Source of the DNA: CAVQFB01 sp963711675
GTDB taxonomy: Bacteria; Acidobacteriota; Terriglobia; Terriglobales; Acidobacteriaceae
Direction: 5' to 3'
Length of the DNA: 64,000 nucleotides
Assembly: GCA_963711675.1 (NCBI GenBank)
Contig: CAVQFB010000011.1
Location: forward strand, 310,001 to 374,000
Each line of letters opens with the position of its first letter. The first letter of the stretch is position 1. The translations under genes and the position numbers were made by a program. Below, one piece after another: positions 29,691 to 39,905 of the stretch. The notes under the pieces are model-generated. The model was not told the DNA's origin. It saw nothing but the letters and a program-made list of their open reading frames with translations, and did not search any database.

Positions 29691-31375
29691 CTAGAACGTA
29701 AAGGCGAGGCCACCGCGGACGGCGCGCGCGGATTGCACCAGATAGAGAGTGCGGCCGTCCTGCCCCATGACCGGAACATATCCCTCGGCTAACAGATTGC
29801 GAACCTCCACCAGGGCTTCCATCTTGCAAGGCAGAGAACCTGTTCCGGGAAGCGGTTGGCGTACGAAGAGATTGAGGTAGGGATCGGTTTGCCCGGCGGA
29901 AGCGTTAAACATATCGACGGGCGTCAGGGCCTGCCCGCTCACCCAGCGGTACGACGCAATCCAGTGAGTCTTGGTGTGGGGAACGGTTCCGCTCAATTTC
30001 GCAGCCAGGGCGTGGCGGCGCTCCACCCTAAGCCACTGGCGAGCATCCTGCAGTTCCGCGTCGGACCTGCCCAGATCGAGCACTCCACCATAGGCGTAAT
30101 CGAGCGTGGCAAGGAGGTCGGACGTGAGCTTGCGTTGCAGCGCAACACGCAACCCGGTGGTCTCCAGGTCTCGGCCTTGATAGGTGAAAGTCCCCGAGTA
30201 GATGTCCGGTAGCACCTCGCCACCTTCGGTGCCGATTGTGCCGACTCCGGTCAGCGCGGGGTTGACAACCCGATCCGAATAGACCGCCGCCTGAATGCTG
30301 GTTTTTCCAGTGCGTTGCGAAAGCGATATCTCGTGATGATGAGCCCGTTCCAGGGCAGGGGCGAAGTCAGCCATGCTCACCCTGGGGCCGGACTCGCTGA
30401 GATCCGCAGGAGCGGAATCAAATCCCTTTTCTGCCCGGCTGTTCGGAACGGAGCTGGCGTAGCGGTATTCGAGAACAGTGTTAGGTGAGAGATGCAGATC
30501 GGCGGCGCCAAAGGGGCGAACGGCGTTCAGCCTGCCCATGAACTGGATAGTTTGCATCTCACTGCCAAACTCCAGTTCCAACACGTTCCCCAGGGTCACG
30601 TCGTCAGATGTCGTGACGGCCAAGGCCTGAAGGCCCGCCGAATGGAGACTGGCATCCGGCGCAGCCAGCCGCCGCATAGTGAATGAAATCTGCGGCAGTG
30701 AACCATCCGCCATCCGGTGTGAAAACGAAGTGCGCAGTACGGCATCCGGGTTGGTTGTGCCGTAGCCGACGTTGCCTTTGAGCGCGAGCCGACCCGTGGA
30801 GAAGATCGACCGCTCCACGGAAAAGCCGGTACTCATGTCAGATGAGCTGCCGTATCCCACGGAAGGGGAGCCAGCCAGGAACGAAAGCCGCGCCTTCAAA
30901 TCGTGATTCTGCCCTGCCTCTGATGCTGCAACCACCGAAGTGCCGTCGTCGAGTACACGCAGCACGGGCCGATTCGCCACGGAACGGAGTGTCCACTTCC
31001 AGTCGTCGTCGTCTGCCACGCCACGCAGAGGCACCATCTCCAGGGCTTCAAACAGGGTATTGAGAGTGATGTTAACGACGAGGGCGGAACCAGAGCGCAG
31101 ACCGAGTCTCTCTCGCAGCGAGGGCAGAAAGGAGGGCGCTGTCACTTTGACGCTGTAGAGGCCGGGAGAAGTCCTGCAGCAGTATAGAAGCCGCGCTCGT
31201 CGGTGAAGACCTTCTGCGGCTGTGCGGCAGAGCTCAGAATCTCGACCACGGCACCCATTTGGGGGACACCGGCCGCGCTGCGCACATACCCTGAGATCGA
31301 TCCAGGGTTCACTGAAGCCGATGCTGACAGCACCGTGCCCAGCGTAATAGCAAAGATTCCGAGCTTCTTAAACAT
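29691..31375 (-). CDS. Carboxypeptidase-regulatory-like outer-membrane protein, one frameshift
   Basis: ATG 31375 (MFKKLGIFAITLG) has GAGGTGG just upstream and begins a signal peptide. It is followed by a carboxypeptidase-regulatory-like domain (GSISGYVRSAAGVPQMGAVV, DERGFYTAAGLLP). A one-base deletion near 31160 moves the reading into the frame that continues YSVKVTAPSFLPSLRERL and runs to 29691, a TonB-receptor-like barrel that ends GGLAFTF. The two ORFs overlap by a few bases and together form one product of about 560 aa. It follows the GWxTD gene after about 28 bases, so the two are probably one operon. Confidence 0.72.
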
Positions 31376-31403
31376 TCCCACCACCTCGGGGGATAGGCCA
31401 GGT

Positions 31404-33141
31404 TTACTCGACCGCAAAGGTTGCTGTCGGGTCCACCGTCTGTTTGGAAATGTTATCGTTCACCTTGATTTGAATTCGATAAATCCCTGGCTGCAGATTC
31501 GCGGCAGACAGGCTTTTCTCGAGGGTCACTTGATCGCCGACGTTTCCCATCTGGTCGGTCGATTCGACGGTGTGAATGACCGTCTTGTTACTCGCCGGTT
31601 GACGACATCGTACTCGAAAGTCGCCGACGGCTTATGCGTCTTCTCATCGACGCTGAGATTGTACACCTGCATCCAGAAATTGAGTTTCTGATCGCGCTTG
31701 AAGCTGGCCGGCTTGCCGTCCGCAGGCGCCACCCGAGGCCGAACCTTCGTGGTGCCGATTACGAAGCTGCCCGTACCCACATTTTTGGAAGGCACCGGCT
31801 CCATCTGATCCGCCAGGATCAGCGAGGACGATGCTAACCGATCGTCACTGAAATCGGGCACTATGCACGCCGCTGCTCCAGCTTCCCACGCGGTCGCCAT
31901 TCACGTCTTTCACGACAATGTCAAAGCGATACTGCCCGGGCCGCAACGGCAATGCCTTCCAGTATACAGAAGAGTTCTCTGCGGTTTTGGGCAGCAACTC
32001 GGCCGGCACATCGACCTGGACCGTGTCTTCAAACGTCTGGGCAATGCGGCCGGTAAGCGTGGTTACCCGGCCAAAAATGTTGACCGTGCCACGCTGCACT
32101 CCGTCCTTGTTCTGGAAGGTGATGTCGCGGTTCTTCACCTGAATCGTCACTGGCACCAGCACCGTGTCGCCAGTGACCTTCACGAAGTCGGAGCGCACGT
32201 CAAACGGCATCAGATTGACGCTGATCTTGTGGCTGACCACTTCCTCCAGATCCTTGAACTTGACTGCCGGCGGCCTGTTCAACTTGGCCCACTGATCCAG
32301 TCGGTCGAACTCTTTAGCGCCCATGTCCTGATTGAACGGACCGGTGCCCAGACGTTCGAGACCGCCATTGGTAAAGCGATCTGGCCTTGTTCGCCATGCC
32401 CATCTGTTCGTACAGGGTTAGGCCGGCGTTGGGAGTGTTCAGCAGAGCGTCCTTCTCGGAACGGTCCATCGTCATGTGGTAGTCGCCGCACATGCAGGTG
32501 TCCACGAACTCGATAATCACTTCCTGCCCGACACCTTCCAGGTAGCGGTACCGCCAATCTTCGAAGGGGAAGGTAGAGGTTGTCCCGCCGCCTTCATCCA
32601 TCGGTCTTTCGTATGTGCCGCCCGAAGGATGCGATTCGATCTCGTCCGGCTTGCCGTACATGATGTAGATGCGTCCGCGGTCCGTCTTCCAACCCGGTAT
32701 TCCGGCGGCGAAATGCTCGTTGGCATACGCCATGCGCCGGTAGTGTTCTTCCTTGAATTCGTTCTCTTCGGTATCGGGGGTGGGGTCGCGGCGCTGCCAG
32801 AAGGCTTCGATGAACTGGTCCCGTTCCTCGTCGTTGGAAAGCTGCTTGAAGGCGGCGCGCTCCTCGTCGCTGATGATCCAGCGGACGTCTTCGTCCAGCC
32901 ACTTTCTGTAGGTCTTGCCCAACTCTTGCTTCAGGGCCTTGGCATTCTCTTTCTTCTGCTTTTCGGTAAGAGGACGCTTGAGGGGATCCTTTTGAGTGTC
33001 CTGGGAGTCCGGGGAAGCAGCCTGCTTCCCGCTATCGGACTTGGCATCCTGGGCAGTAGCTACGGTTCCCAGCAGACAGGCCAAGGTAACCAGGAGAGCA
33101 ATGCGAAGGGTCAAATGGCACCAAAAACCTACCCGAGACAT
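31404..33141 (-). CDS. GWxTD-domain protein, three frameshifts
   Basis: ATG 33141 (MSRVGFWCHL) with AGGAG upstream begins a signal peptide. A Lys-rich region (LTEKQKKENAKALKQ) is followed by the GWxTD domain: FWQRRDPTPDTEENEF, then AGIPGWKTDRGRIYIMYG with the name-giving GWKTD. The frame shifts near 32380, 31870 and 31600; the pieces continue (GGLERLGTGPFNQD, VSHKISVNLMPFDVRSD, LASSSLILADQMEPVPSKN, VTLEKSLSAANLQPG) to a TAA at 31404. The C-terminal beta-rich domain includes RPGQYRFDIVVKD. Function of GWxTD proteins is unknown; this one is exported and paired with an outer-membrane protein. Confidence 0.82.
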
Positions 33142-33560
33142 GATTGGGGCGCTCCTACCAGACACTCTTGCTTGCTAATTGTATGTATTTGGATGCGGCA
33201 AGGCAAGGACGCGAACGCGTGGCTGCAGAGTTTTGCCTCATGCAGGGTGTGACTTTTACGCAGGCCGGAAGGAGCCAAGTCGAGGCAGCAGACGCCCTCG
33301 TCGAACGCCGTAGAGCAAGCTATAATAAGCAGTTCCCGTTCCTCAGTACATGTCACCGAGGGCTTTTTTGTGGATTGGCTGGTGACCGGGAACTTTCCCT
33401 ACCTCGACACCGTATCTGAAGGCGTGCCTCCATTGCCCCAGGGGGGAATGGTATCTCTGGACAGAGCCGATGGTCCGCAGAACGCGCCGGGAGCAGAAGG
33501 GCTGGATAAGGCTTTGCGGCTTGGGTCGCGTTGCCACCTGAGGACTTTGACATAGCTGCC
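33142..33560. other. Intergenic region between divergent genes, with a candidate promoter
   Basis: Contains a perfect TATAAT at 33321-33326 on the plus strand. No good -35 is found 17 bases upstream (TCGTCG), so the promoter is tentative; it would serve the adaptor gene at 33561. No gene seen. Confidence 0.35.
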
Positions 33561-34955
33561 ATGAAGACCTGGATGAAAATTGCCATTGGGGTGGGCGCCG
33601 CCGTAGTTCTGGCCAGCATCGTGGCTTTTACGGTCTACCAGAGCCACAAGAATGTGGTCACGGTGCAGACGGCGAAGGTGCAGCGCGAGGATCTAGCCGC
33701 TGTCGTGAGCGCCTCGGGTGAGATCAAGCCAAAGACTTACGTCAATATTGGAGCAAACGCTTTCGGCAAGATCGTAAGGCTCTACGTAAAAGAGGGCGAC
33801 CGGGTCAAGAAGGGACAGATGCTTGCTCAGCTGGAAAATGTCCAGTCCGCCGCGGACGTAGCTGCGACCAAAGCTTCGGTACAGTCTTCGGAGACGGATG
33901 CCGTCGCTGCACAGGCAGGCCTGAATACGGCCCTTGCGGATCTCAATCGCGCCAAGGCGGATGTCGATCGCAACAAGCTCGACTGGGAGCGCGCGCAGGG
34001 TTTGTACAAAGAGGAGTTGATCGCAAAGTCGGACTATGACAGCCGCAAGAATGCATGGGAAACCGCGGTTGCAGGTCTTGCTCAGGCCGAAGCCCGAGTA
34101 GCGCAATCGAAAGCGCAACTCGATTCTGCGCAGAAGCACGTGAACCAGAGCCAGGCGAATCTGACGCGCGTATCCGACGTGCTGCAGAAGACCAGCTACG
34201 AGGCTCCGTTCGACGGCGTCATTACCAATTTACCGGTTCGCGAGGGCGAGACCGTGGTCATCGGAATTCAGAATTCTCCGGGCAGCACGTTGATGACGAT
34301 TGCCGACATGTCTGTGATCACTTCCGAGGTGAAAGTCGACGAGACGGACATCGTGAATGTGAAGCTCGGGCAGGCAGCTGACGTCACGATTGATGCGATA
34401 CCGAAGAAAGTATTTCACGGCGTCGTCAGCGAAATCGGCAACAATGCCATCGTGCGCTCCACCGGCGTGGCTACGGCGCAACAAACTACCACCAGCGAAG
34501 AGGCGAAGGATTTCAAGGTGGTGGTGACGTTGCAGGATGCGCCGGACGATTTGCGGCCCGGACTTTCGTCGACGGCGAAGATCACGACGGCCACCCGTAC
34601 TAACGCGCTGACGATTCCGATTCAGGCGCTCACGATCCGCCGCAAAGCGGATCTGGTGGCGGCCCCCGACAAGAGGACGGTGCAGGCTGCGGCCCCGAGC
34701 AACGACACCGGCAAAAGCAAGGATAAGGACAAGGACGAGGTGCAGGGTGTGTTCGTGGTCCGGAACAAAAAGCTCGATTTCGTTCCGGTTGAAACTGGAG
34801 TGAGCGGCACAACCGACGTGGAAGTGATAAAAGGGCCCAAAGAGGGCGACGAGATTGTTACAGGCAGCTATAAGGTTTTGAGAACCGTGCGTCCCGGCGC
34901 GGGCGTGAAGGTGGACAATTCCGCGCCCAAGAAGCAAGAGGACGAACAGTCTTAG
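33561..34955 (+). CDS. MacA/HlyD-type periplasmic adaptor (membrane fusion protein)
   Basis: 464 aa from ATG 33561 (MKTWMKIAIGVGAAVV, N-terminal anchor). Order: first half-lipoyl segment (VKEGDRVKKGQMLAQLE), long helical hairpin of about 110 residues (AALNRAK-like heptads: LADLNRAKADVDRNKLDWE, AEARVAQSKAQLDSAQKH), second half-lipoyl (SYEAPFDGVITNLPVREGE), beta-barrel domain and a membrane-proximal domain. A Lys/Asp-rich insertion (KSKDKDKDEV) is near the C-terminus. It links an inner-membrane transporter to an outer-membrane exit duct. An ABC ATPase gene follows. Confidence 0.9.
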   Translation: MKTWMKIAIGVGAAVVLASIVAFTVYQSHKNVVTVQTAKVQREDLAAVVSASGEIKPKTYVNIGANAFGKIVRLYVKEGDRVKKGQMLAQLENVQSAADVAATKASVQSSETDAVAAQAGLNTALADLNRAKADVDRNKLDWERAQGLYKEELIAKSDYDSRKNAWETAVAGLAQAEARVAQSKAQLDSAQKHVNQSQANLTRVSDVLQKTSYEAPFDGVITNLPVREGETVVIGIQNSPGSTLMTIADMSVITSEVKVDETDIVNVKLGQAADVTIDAIPKKVFHGVVSEIGNNAIVRSTGVATAQQTTTSEEAKDFKVVVTLQDAPDDLRPGLSSTAKITTATRTNALTIPIQALTIRRKADLVAAPDKRTVQAAAPSNDTGKSKDKDKDEVQGVFVVRNKKLDFVPVETGVSGTTDVEVIKGPKEGDEIVTGSYKVLRTVRPGAGVKVDNSAPKKQEDEQS

Positions 34956-35052
34956 ACAAGAAACACTCAAAACATTCGCCGGGATCGCGCGTCCAATAGC
35001 AGAACCGGCAGGATCGGAGCGGTGAGTGTCCCTGGAGGACAAGGAGAAGAGG

Positions 35053-35802
35053 ATGGCAACCGCAGAGGTACTCAACATTTCCACGCCCGTTGGCTCGGCG
35101 CCGCCAGATTCGGTCATGATCAGCACCGAAGACTTGTGGAAGACCTACGACATGGATTCCGAGCAGCAGGTCCATGCGCTGTGCGGGGTGAACCTGCGCA
35201 TAGCCCGCAATGAGTACGTCGCTATCATGGGTCCCTCCGGGTCTGGCAAGTCCACGTTGATGAACCTGATCGGCTGCCTCGACACTCCCACCAAAGGGCG
35301 CTACTGGCTCAACAACCAACTGGTAAGCGACCTGGACGATGATGAACTAGCCCGCATTCGCAACAAAGAGATTGGCTTTGTCTTCCAGACATTCAACCTG
35401 TTAGCCCGTGCCACGGCGCTTCACAACGTAGAACTGCCCCTGATCTACGCGGGTATGCCGACGGAAGAGCGGGCTGAGCGGGCGAAGGAGTCCCTTGCGG
35501 CCGTGGGCATGGAAGCCCGCATGATGCATAAGCCCAATGAACTGTCCGGCGGCCAGCGGCAGAGAGTGGCGATTGCCCGCGCGCTGGTGAACAAACCGTC
35601 GATTATCCTGGCCGACGAGCCCACCGGAAACCTGGACTCGAAAACGGGTAACGAGATCATGGCATTGTTCGACCGCTTGCATGCCGAGGGGAATACCATC
35701 GTTCTGGTCACGCACGAAAACGATATCGCTGAATATGCGCACCGCGTGATCCATATCAAAGATGGCGTAATCGCCGACGATATCAGGAAGCCCGGGCGGT
35801 AG
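35053..35802 (+). CDS. ABC transporter ATP-binding protein, MacB/LolD type
   Basis: About 249 aa. Walker A GPSGSGKST, Q-loop FVFQTFNLL, signature LSGGQRQRVAIARAL, Walker B IILADEPTGNLDS, H-loop VTHEND; these details fit the MacB/LolD/FtsE subgroup. ATG 35053 (MATAEVLNIST) follows AGGAGAAGAGG; an in-frame GTG at 35026 is less likely. Normally a FtsX-like permease gene follows; here a terminator follows instead, so the permease must be encoded elsewhere. Confidence 0.92.
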   Translation: MATAEVLNISTPVGSAPPDSVMISTEDLWKTYDMDSEQQVHALCGVNLRIARNEYVAIMGPSGSGKSTLMNLIGCLDTPTKGRYWLNNQLVSDLDDDELARIRNKEIGFVFQTFNLLARATALHNVELPLIYAGMPTEERAERAKESLAAVGMEARMMHKPNELSGGQRQRVAIARALVNKPSIILADEPTGNLDSKTGNEIMALFDRLHAEGNTIVLVTHENDIAEYAHRVIHIKDGVIADDIRKPGR

Positions 35803-35817
35803 TTCGGTTTGCTTCCA

Positions 35818-35882
35818 CAGCGCCTAAAGGCGCGTTGATTAAACGGCTGCGGCACGCCTGAAGGCATGCCCTGATACGAACC
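35818..35882. repeat. Short intergenic repeat with small hairpins
   Basis: The segment contains GCGCCTAAAGGCGC and GGCACGCCTGAAGGCATGCC, short inverted repeats with CTAAAG/CTGAAG loops, between the ATPase stop and the terminator. It looks like a dispersed intergenic element, but no second copy is present in the window. Confidence 0.35.
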
Positions 35883-35898
35883 GGCACATCACATCGGA

Positions 35899-35928
35899 AA
35901 AAAGGCCTCTCTCGCGAGAGGCCTTTTG
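35899..35928. terminator. Bidirectional rho-independent terminator
   Basis: Stem GGCCTCTC/GAGAGGCC (35904-35923) with a four-base loop, flanked by AAAAA on the left and TTTT on the right, so it can end both the plus-strand ABC operon and the converging minus-strand penicillin-binding protein gene. Confidence 0.88.
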
Positions 35929-35956
35929 CTTGAAGTCTGAAAAACGGTGATCGGAA

Positions 35957-37252
35957 TTATTGCGGCGTTCCCACGGTTTTCACCCCAGCCGTGTCCATTG
36001 GCAGGAAAGGCTTAACCGCAAAGAAATTGTGGTCGTAGAGATTGCGATACATGCGGCCGGCAATCTCGGCTGCTTTCGGTCCATAAGTCGGCCGACCACC
36101 TTGCAGGAATACGACTGTGACAACTCTTCCGAAATCGGTGTTCGCGTAGGAGGCGAACCACCCGAACCTGGTGCCGGCGCGCGAGCAGGTGCCGGTCTTG
36201 CCAAGTATCGATTCCTCGTTGAAGTTCAAGCGCACGCTGCGAGCGGTACCGTATCGTACGGCACCCGCCATGCCGTCTGAAATCTCAGGAATGACAGGCG
36301 CGATGTCGAGATGCCTTTTCACGCGCGGTTGGAAGTTTGCGACTTCTTCAGGAGTCGTGGGGTGTTGCATGTAGTACAACGTACCGCCGTTGGCGATCGC
36401 TGAGACCATAGCTCCAAGTTGCAACGGCGTCATGGAAACGCCTTCACCGAACGAGCACATCTTTCCGACCCCGCCAAGCTTCGCCGGAATTTCCTGGTCG
36501 GGATAGGTACCCAGCTGTTCTCCTTCGATCTGATAGCCAGCTAATTCGCCGAGTCCATATTCATGCGCGTAATAGCTGACCTTGTCGAAGCCGAGTTTAC
36601 GTCCCACAGCTTCGAAATAGGCGTTGTTGGAGTGGGCGAGGGCCTCGGTGAGATTCATGCGGCTGCGGCGTCCGAGAGCAACCGGCGTGGTCTTATCGAC
36701 CAGACCCTCACTCAAAGCCGCAAGAGCGACCGATAATTTGATCGTGGAGCAGGGTTGGGCACCGCTCGAAAGTGCCAACTTCTGGTTGACCATTGCCAGA
36801 ACGCGTCCGCTGGTGGGCTCGATGGCAACCACGGTGCCGTTCATATTTCCCAGCGCGTCAATCGCCGCCTGTCGAACTACTGGATCTTCCCCGGTAGTGA
36901 CATCGCCTTCGGTTATATCCTGGGCAAAAGAACTGGTGTAGAACCGCTCATAATAACGATGCCGGCGCCGCGTTGTGCGCACAGTGCTGGACCGGGCCGA
37001 ACGGCTGCGCGCCAGTCTGCGCATCCGCTTCTTCGCATGCTGAGTCTCACTCACCGAGTGTGACTTGGATTTGCTCGACGTCAGCGAACGCGCGTTGACA
37101 TTGGCCGCGACACCGCTGGCTTCCAGAAAGCAGGCCAAAACCACGACCAGTAGGAGATGTAGCCCGATAGTGCTCTTGTTCGACTTCAATGCCCTTTTCC
37201 CCGGATAACTGTCAATTTTGATGCACGCTGCATACCGGTGATTCGCCGTCAC
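35957..37252 (-). CDS. Penicillin-binding transpeptidase-domain protein
   Basis: Up to 431 aa: N-terminal hydrophobic anchor (LLVVVLACFLEASG), an Arg/Ser-rich linker, then a transpeptidase fold with SxxK in QPCSTIKL, SxN in AHSNNAYF and KTG in ILGKTGTCSRAG. It has no N-terminal PBP dimerisation or glycosyltransferase domain, so it is a short single-domain PBP or a penicillin-recognising D,D-peptidase. Acts in the periplasm on peptidoglycan or as a sensor. Starts possible at GTG 37252 or TTG 37189, the latter with GGGGAAAAGG before it. Confidence 0.83.
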   Translation of the reverse strand: MTANHRYAACIKIDSYPGKRALKSNKSTIGLHLLLVVVLACFLEASGVAANVNARSLTSSKSKSHSVSETQHAKKRMRRLARSRSARSSTVRTTRRRHRYYERFYTSSFAQDITEGDVTTGEDPVVRQAAIDALGNMNGTVVAIEPTSGRVLAMVNQKLALSSGAQPCSTIKLSVALAALSEGLVDKTTPVALGRRSRMNLTEALAHSNNAYFEAVGRKLGFDKVSYYAHEYGLGELAGYQIEGEQLGTYPDQEIPAKLGGVGKMCSFGEGVSMTPLQLGAMVSAIANGGTLYYMQHPTTPEEVANFQPRVKRHLDIAPVIPEISDGMAGAVRYGTARSVRLNFNEESILGKTGTCSRAGTRFGWFASYANTDFGRVVTVVFLQGGRPTYGPKAAEIAGRMYRNLYDHNFFAVKPFLPMDTAGVKTVGTPQ

Positions 37253-37500
37253 CGGCAGAGCGCCTCTATGTTTTCGATACTAAGGGAGTTACAGTTTTTT
37301 GCGCAATGGCTAATTCAGGCCATGCAAAGAATTCATGCAGACGACTAAGTCGTTCTGGATCATTGATATAACTTATGTTTTGTACTGACATCGTACCTTC
37401 GTAATCTCGAGAGAGCGTTACTATACAGGCACCCCATGGTATGTGCAAATCCTTTCATCGTCGGGTAGTGCAATCTTGTTCCCGATCGCGGTGTGAGATG

Positions 37501-37607
37501 CACGCAAGATCCCCGTTCGACTCCCTCGCGTCCCGCTCGTGTCGCTCAGGGCAGGCTTTCGCTCCGCCTGAAGAACGGCTCCGCTCAGGATGACGTCTGT
37601 TTAGAAG
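37501..37607 (+). repeat. Dispersed intergenic repeat, copy B
   Basis: Direct-orientation match to 15297-15404 over about 105 bases, with the same CGCTCAGGGCAGGCTTTCGC and GCTCAGGATGACG blocks. The surrounding stretch 37253-37750 has no convincing gene. Confidence 0.75.
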
Positions 37608-37750
37608 CAGATAGTCAAGGTCCGATCTACACGACTGCTCATAATCTCTTTGTGCTGATGGCTAACAAAGCGCTGGGCCCACAGTTAGCGAATTGCTAGC
37701 CGCAGGCCCTCTTGTGCTCGGTGCCACGGAGGATGCTAAGACGTCTACTT

Positions 37751-38323
37751 CTAGTCCGGTACGTGCTCCGCTGACTCCTTGTAGGTTCCGAACTTCTTCG
37801 CGACCGGTTTTAGCGTCGGATAGAACTGCACGAAGGAATGCTCGACCGCTGCGTGGTCTTCGTGGCATTGAAAGCATGCGGCTTTGGGGTTGGGCGCGGC
37901 GGACTTTTCGTCGTCGAAGTTGAAGTACACCCACTTGTCTGGAAACCGGCTGTCTTTCACCTCCACGCCGATACCCATCGTGTCGGTCGTCTGGTAGTGG
38001 CCATGCTTGTTAATGGAGGCAACGCTGTCGGCGCCGCGCTCTTCGACGACAAACATGGTTTTGTCCGGCCACTTCCCGGATTTCAGAAATTCCTGGTAGG
38101 CCCACTGCGGCACAAATACGTTAGTGAACATCTCGTGGCTACCGGGGGCAGGGCTGTAGTTCATGCCGAGACCGGAGGAGAGGAAAATCCATTCGCGGTA
38201 GCCGTCGGGTCTCAGGAGGTGGTTGTCGCCGGTGTATTCGGGCTTCCCAGAACTGGCGCTGTCGGCACCTAGCAACGCAGTACCCATCGCAACTGTCAGG
38301 CATAACAGAAGAACTCGCTTCAT
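37751..38323 (-). CDS. Cytochrome P460-family protein
   Basis: 190 aa from ATG 38323 (MKRVLLLCL) with GGAGG upstream; signal peptide to about residue 20. Features are RPDGYREWIFLSSGLGMNY near the start and a single c-type heme site CFQCH at 150-154 followed by HSFVQFYPTL, as in P460 cytochromes. P460 proteins carry a Lys-crosslinked heme and oxidise hydroxylamine in nitrifiers; in heterotrophs the role is unclear, perhaps NO or hydroxylamine handling. Stands alone between the repeat and ftsZ. Confidence 0.83.
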   Translation of the reverse strand: MKRVLLLCLTVAMGTALLGADSASSGKPEYTGDNHLLRPDGYREWIFLSSGLGMNYSPAPGSHEMFTNVFVPQWAYQEFLKSGKWPDKTMFVVEERGADSVASINKHGHYQTTDTMGIGVEVKDSRFPDKWVYFNFDDEKSAAPNPKAACFQCHEDHAAVEHSFVQFYPTLKPVAKKFGTYKESAEHVPD

Positions 38324-38532
38324 TTTGGCCTCCAGGGAATTCGCGTTCACCTTAGTCAGTACGGGTAGAGCTCAAGCATGGTTCCAGGTCGTACCCGTTC
38401 TTGGACGGCGAGCACACAGAAACGTTAGGGCACTGGAATCGCGAAGAAGGCTCTGATCGCCAAAAGGCAAAAAAAGGGGCAGGGACCCTGATATGTCCCT
38501 GCCGGCCGATCTCGTCCCTGAGCCTACCAGGA

Positions 38533-39837
38533 CTACATGACTTCGGTTCGTTTGCGCATGAACGCGGGCACATCGAGATCGTCCTGCGCAAAGTTGGGAG
38601 CACCGGTACGAGGAGGCTCGCTGACGGCCATCGTCTGAGACGGAGCCGCAGCTTGCATGACGGGTTGCTCAACGACCGGCGGGGGCATGGGCACAGGCTC
38701 GAAGTCGGGATCGCGATCGAGGAAGGCTGCAGGCTCGCGTGAGCCCATGAAGGAGTTTTGCGCGTCCTCACGCCGACGGCGAGTGTCCGAGTCCTTGAAG
38801 CCGGTTGCGATCACAGTGATCTTGACCGCGTCCTTCATTTTCTCGTCCAGCACGGCGCCGAAGATGATGTTTGCGTCTTCATCGGCTGCGTTCTGGATGA
38901 TGGTGCAGGCTTCCTGCACCTCGGCCAGCTTCAACGAGGTTGAGCCGGTGATGTTGATGAGGATGCCGCGTGCGCCGTCGATAGCACCGGCTTCGAGCAG
39001 CGGCGAAGCGATCGCGCGTTGGGCCGCGTCGATGGCGCGGCGCGCGCCGTTGGCTGTGGCAGCGCCCATGACGGCGTAGCCCATGCCCTGCATGATGGCC
39101 TTCACGTCGGCAAAATCGCGGTTGATGATGCCGGGGATGGTGATGATGTCCGATATGCCCTGCACGCCCTGGCGGAGAATATCGTCGGCCACGCGGAACG
39201 ACTCGAAGAAGCCCGCGTCCTGGGCCACTGCGAGAAGCTTTTCGTTGGGGATAACGATGGTGGTATCCACCGACTCCATCAGCTCAGAGATGCCGCGCTC
39301 GGCCTGCTGCATGCGCCGTTTGCCTTCGAAGGCAAATGGCTTCGTGACCACGGCGACGGTGAGAGCGCCCATTTCGCTGGCCAGCGAAGCGATGATCGGC
39401 GCCGCGCCGGTACCGGTTCCGCCACCAAGACCGGCAGTGACGAAGACCATGTCCGCGCCTTCGAGCGCCTCGATGATTTTGTCGGAGTCCTCGAGCGCCG
39501 CCTTGCGTCCGACTTCAGGGTTCGCGCCCGCACCCAGGCCGTTGGTGAGCTTGACGCCCAACTGGATCTTGACGGGCGCGCGCGACATGCGTAGCGCCTG
39601 CAGATCGGTATTGGCTACGACGAATTCGATGCCCTCCATGCCGGCATCGATCATCCGGTTGACTGCGTTGTTGCCGCCGCCGCCCACACCGATGACCTTG
39701 ATCTTAGCGTCGTTGCGAGCGTCTTCATTGAAGCTGATGCGAATGTCATTCTCTTTTTTCATGTCCGCCGCCATAACTGAATTTTCCTTGCTCTTGCTTC
39801 CCGCCTTTGGTCCAGACCTGGAACCTGTTTGTGCCAT
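38533..39837 (-). CDS. ftsZ: Cell division protein FtsZ
   Basis: Tubulin-like GTPase that forms the division ring. GTP-binding motifs are VIGVGGGGNNAVNRM, the tubulin signature GGGTGTGAAPIIA and NRDFADVKAI. A Pro-rich linker leads to a conserved C-terminal peptide (DDLDVPAFMRKR) that binds FtsA. ATG 39837 (MAQTGSRSG) has GGGGAG six bases upstream and gives an N-terminal extension of about 45 residues before the GTPase domain; ATG 39774 (MAADMKKEND) is an alternative. Last gene of the dcw cluster. Confidence 0.96.
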   Translation of the reverse strand: MAQTGSRSGPKAGSKSKENSVMAADMKKENDIRISFNEDARNDAKIKVIGVGGGGNNAVNRMIDAGMEGIEFVVANTDLQALRMSRAPVKIQLGVKLTNGLGAGANPEVGRKAALEDSDKIIEALEGADMVFVTAGLGGGTGTGAAPIIASLASEMGALTVAVVTKPFAFEGKRRMQQAERGISELMESVDTTIVIPNEKLLAVAQDAGFFESFRVADDILRQGVQGISDIITIPGIINRDFADVKAIMQGMGYAVMGAATANGARRAIDAAQRAIASPLLEAGAIDGARGILINITGSTSLKLAEVQEACTIIQNAADEDANIIFGAVLDEKMKDAVKITVIATGFKDSDTRRRREDAQNSFMGSREPAAFLDRDPDFEPVPMPPPVVEQPVMQAAAPSQTMAVSEPPRTGAPNFAQDDLDVPAFMRKRTEVM

Positions 39838-39905
39838 TGAGCTCCCCGCCATCGGCCACTAGCATCCAGCCCACGATCCGACTAACGACTTTCTCACCTC
39901 TGTGT

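Noticed and set aside
37266..37448. 60-codon minus-strand frame upstream of the PBP gene
   Set aside because: No ribosome-binding site; region more likely holds the PBP promoter.
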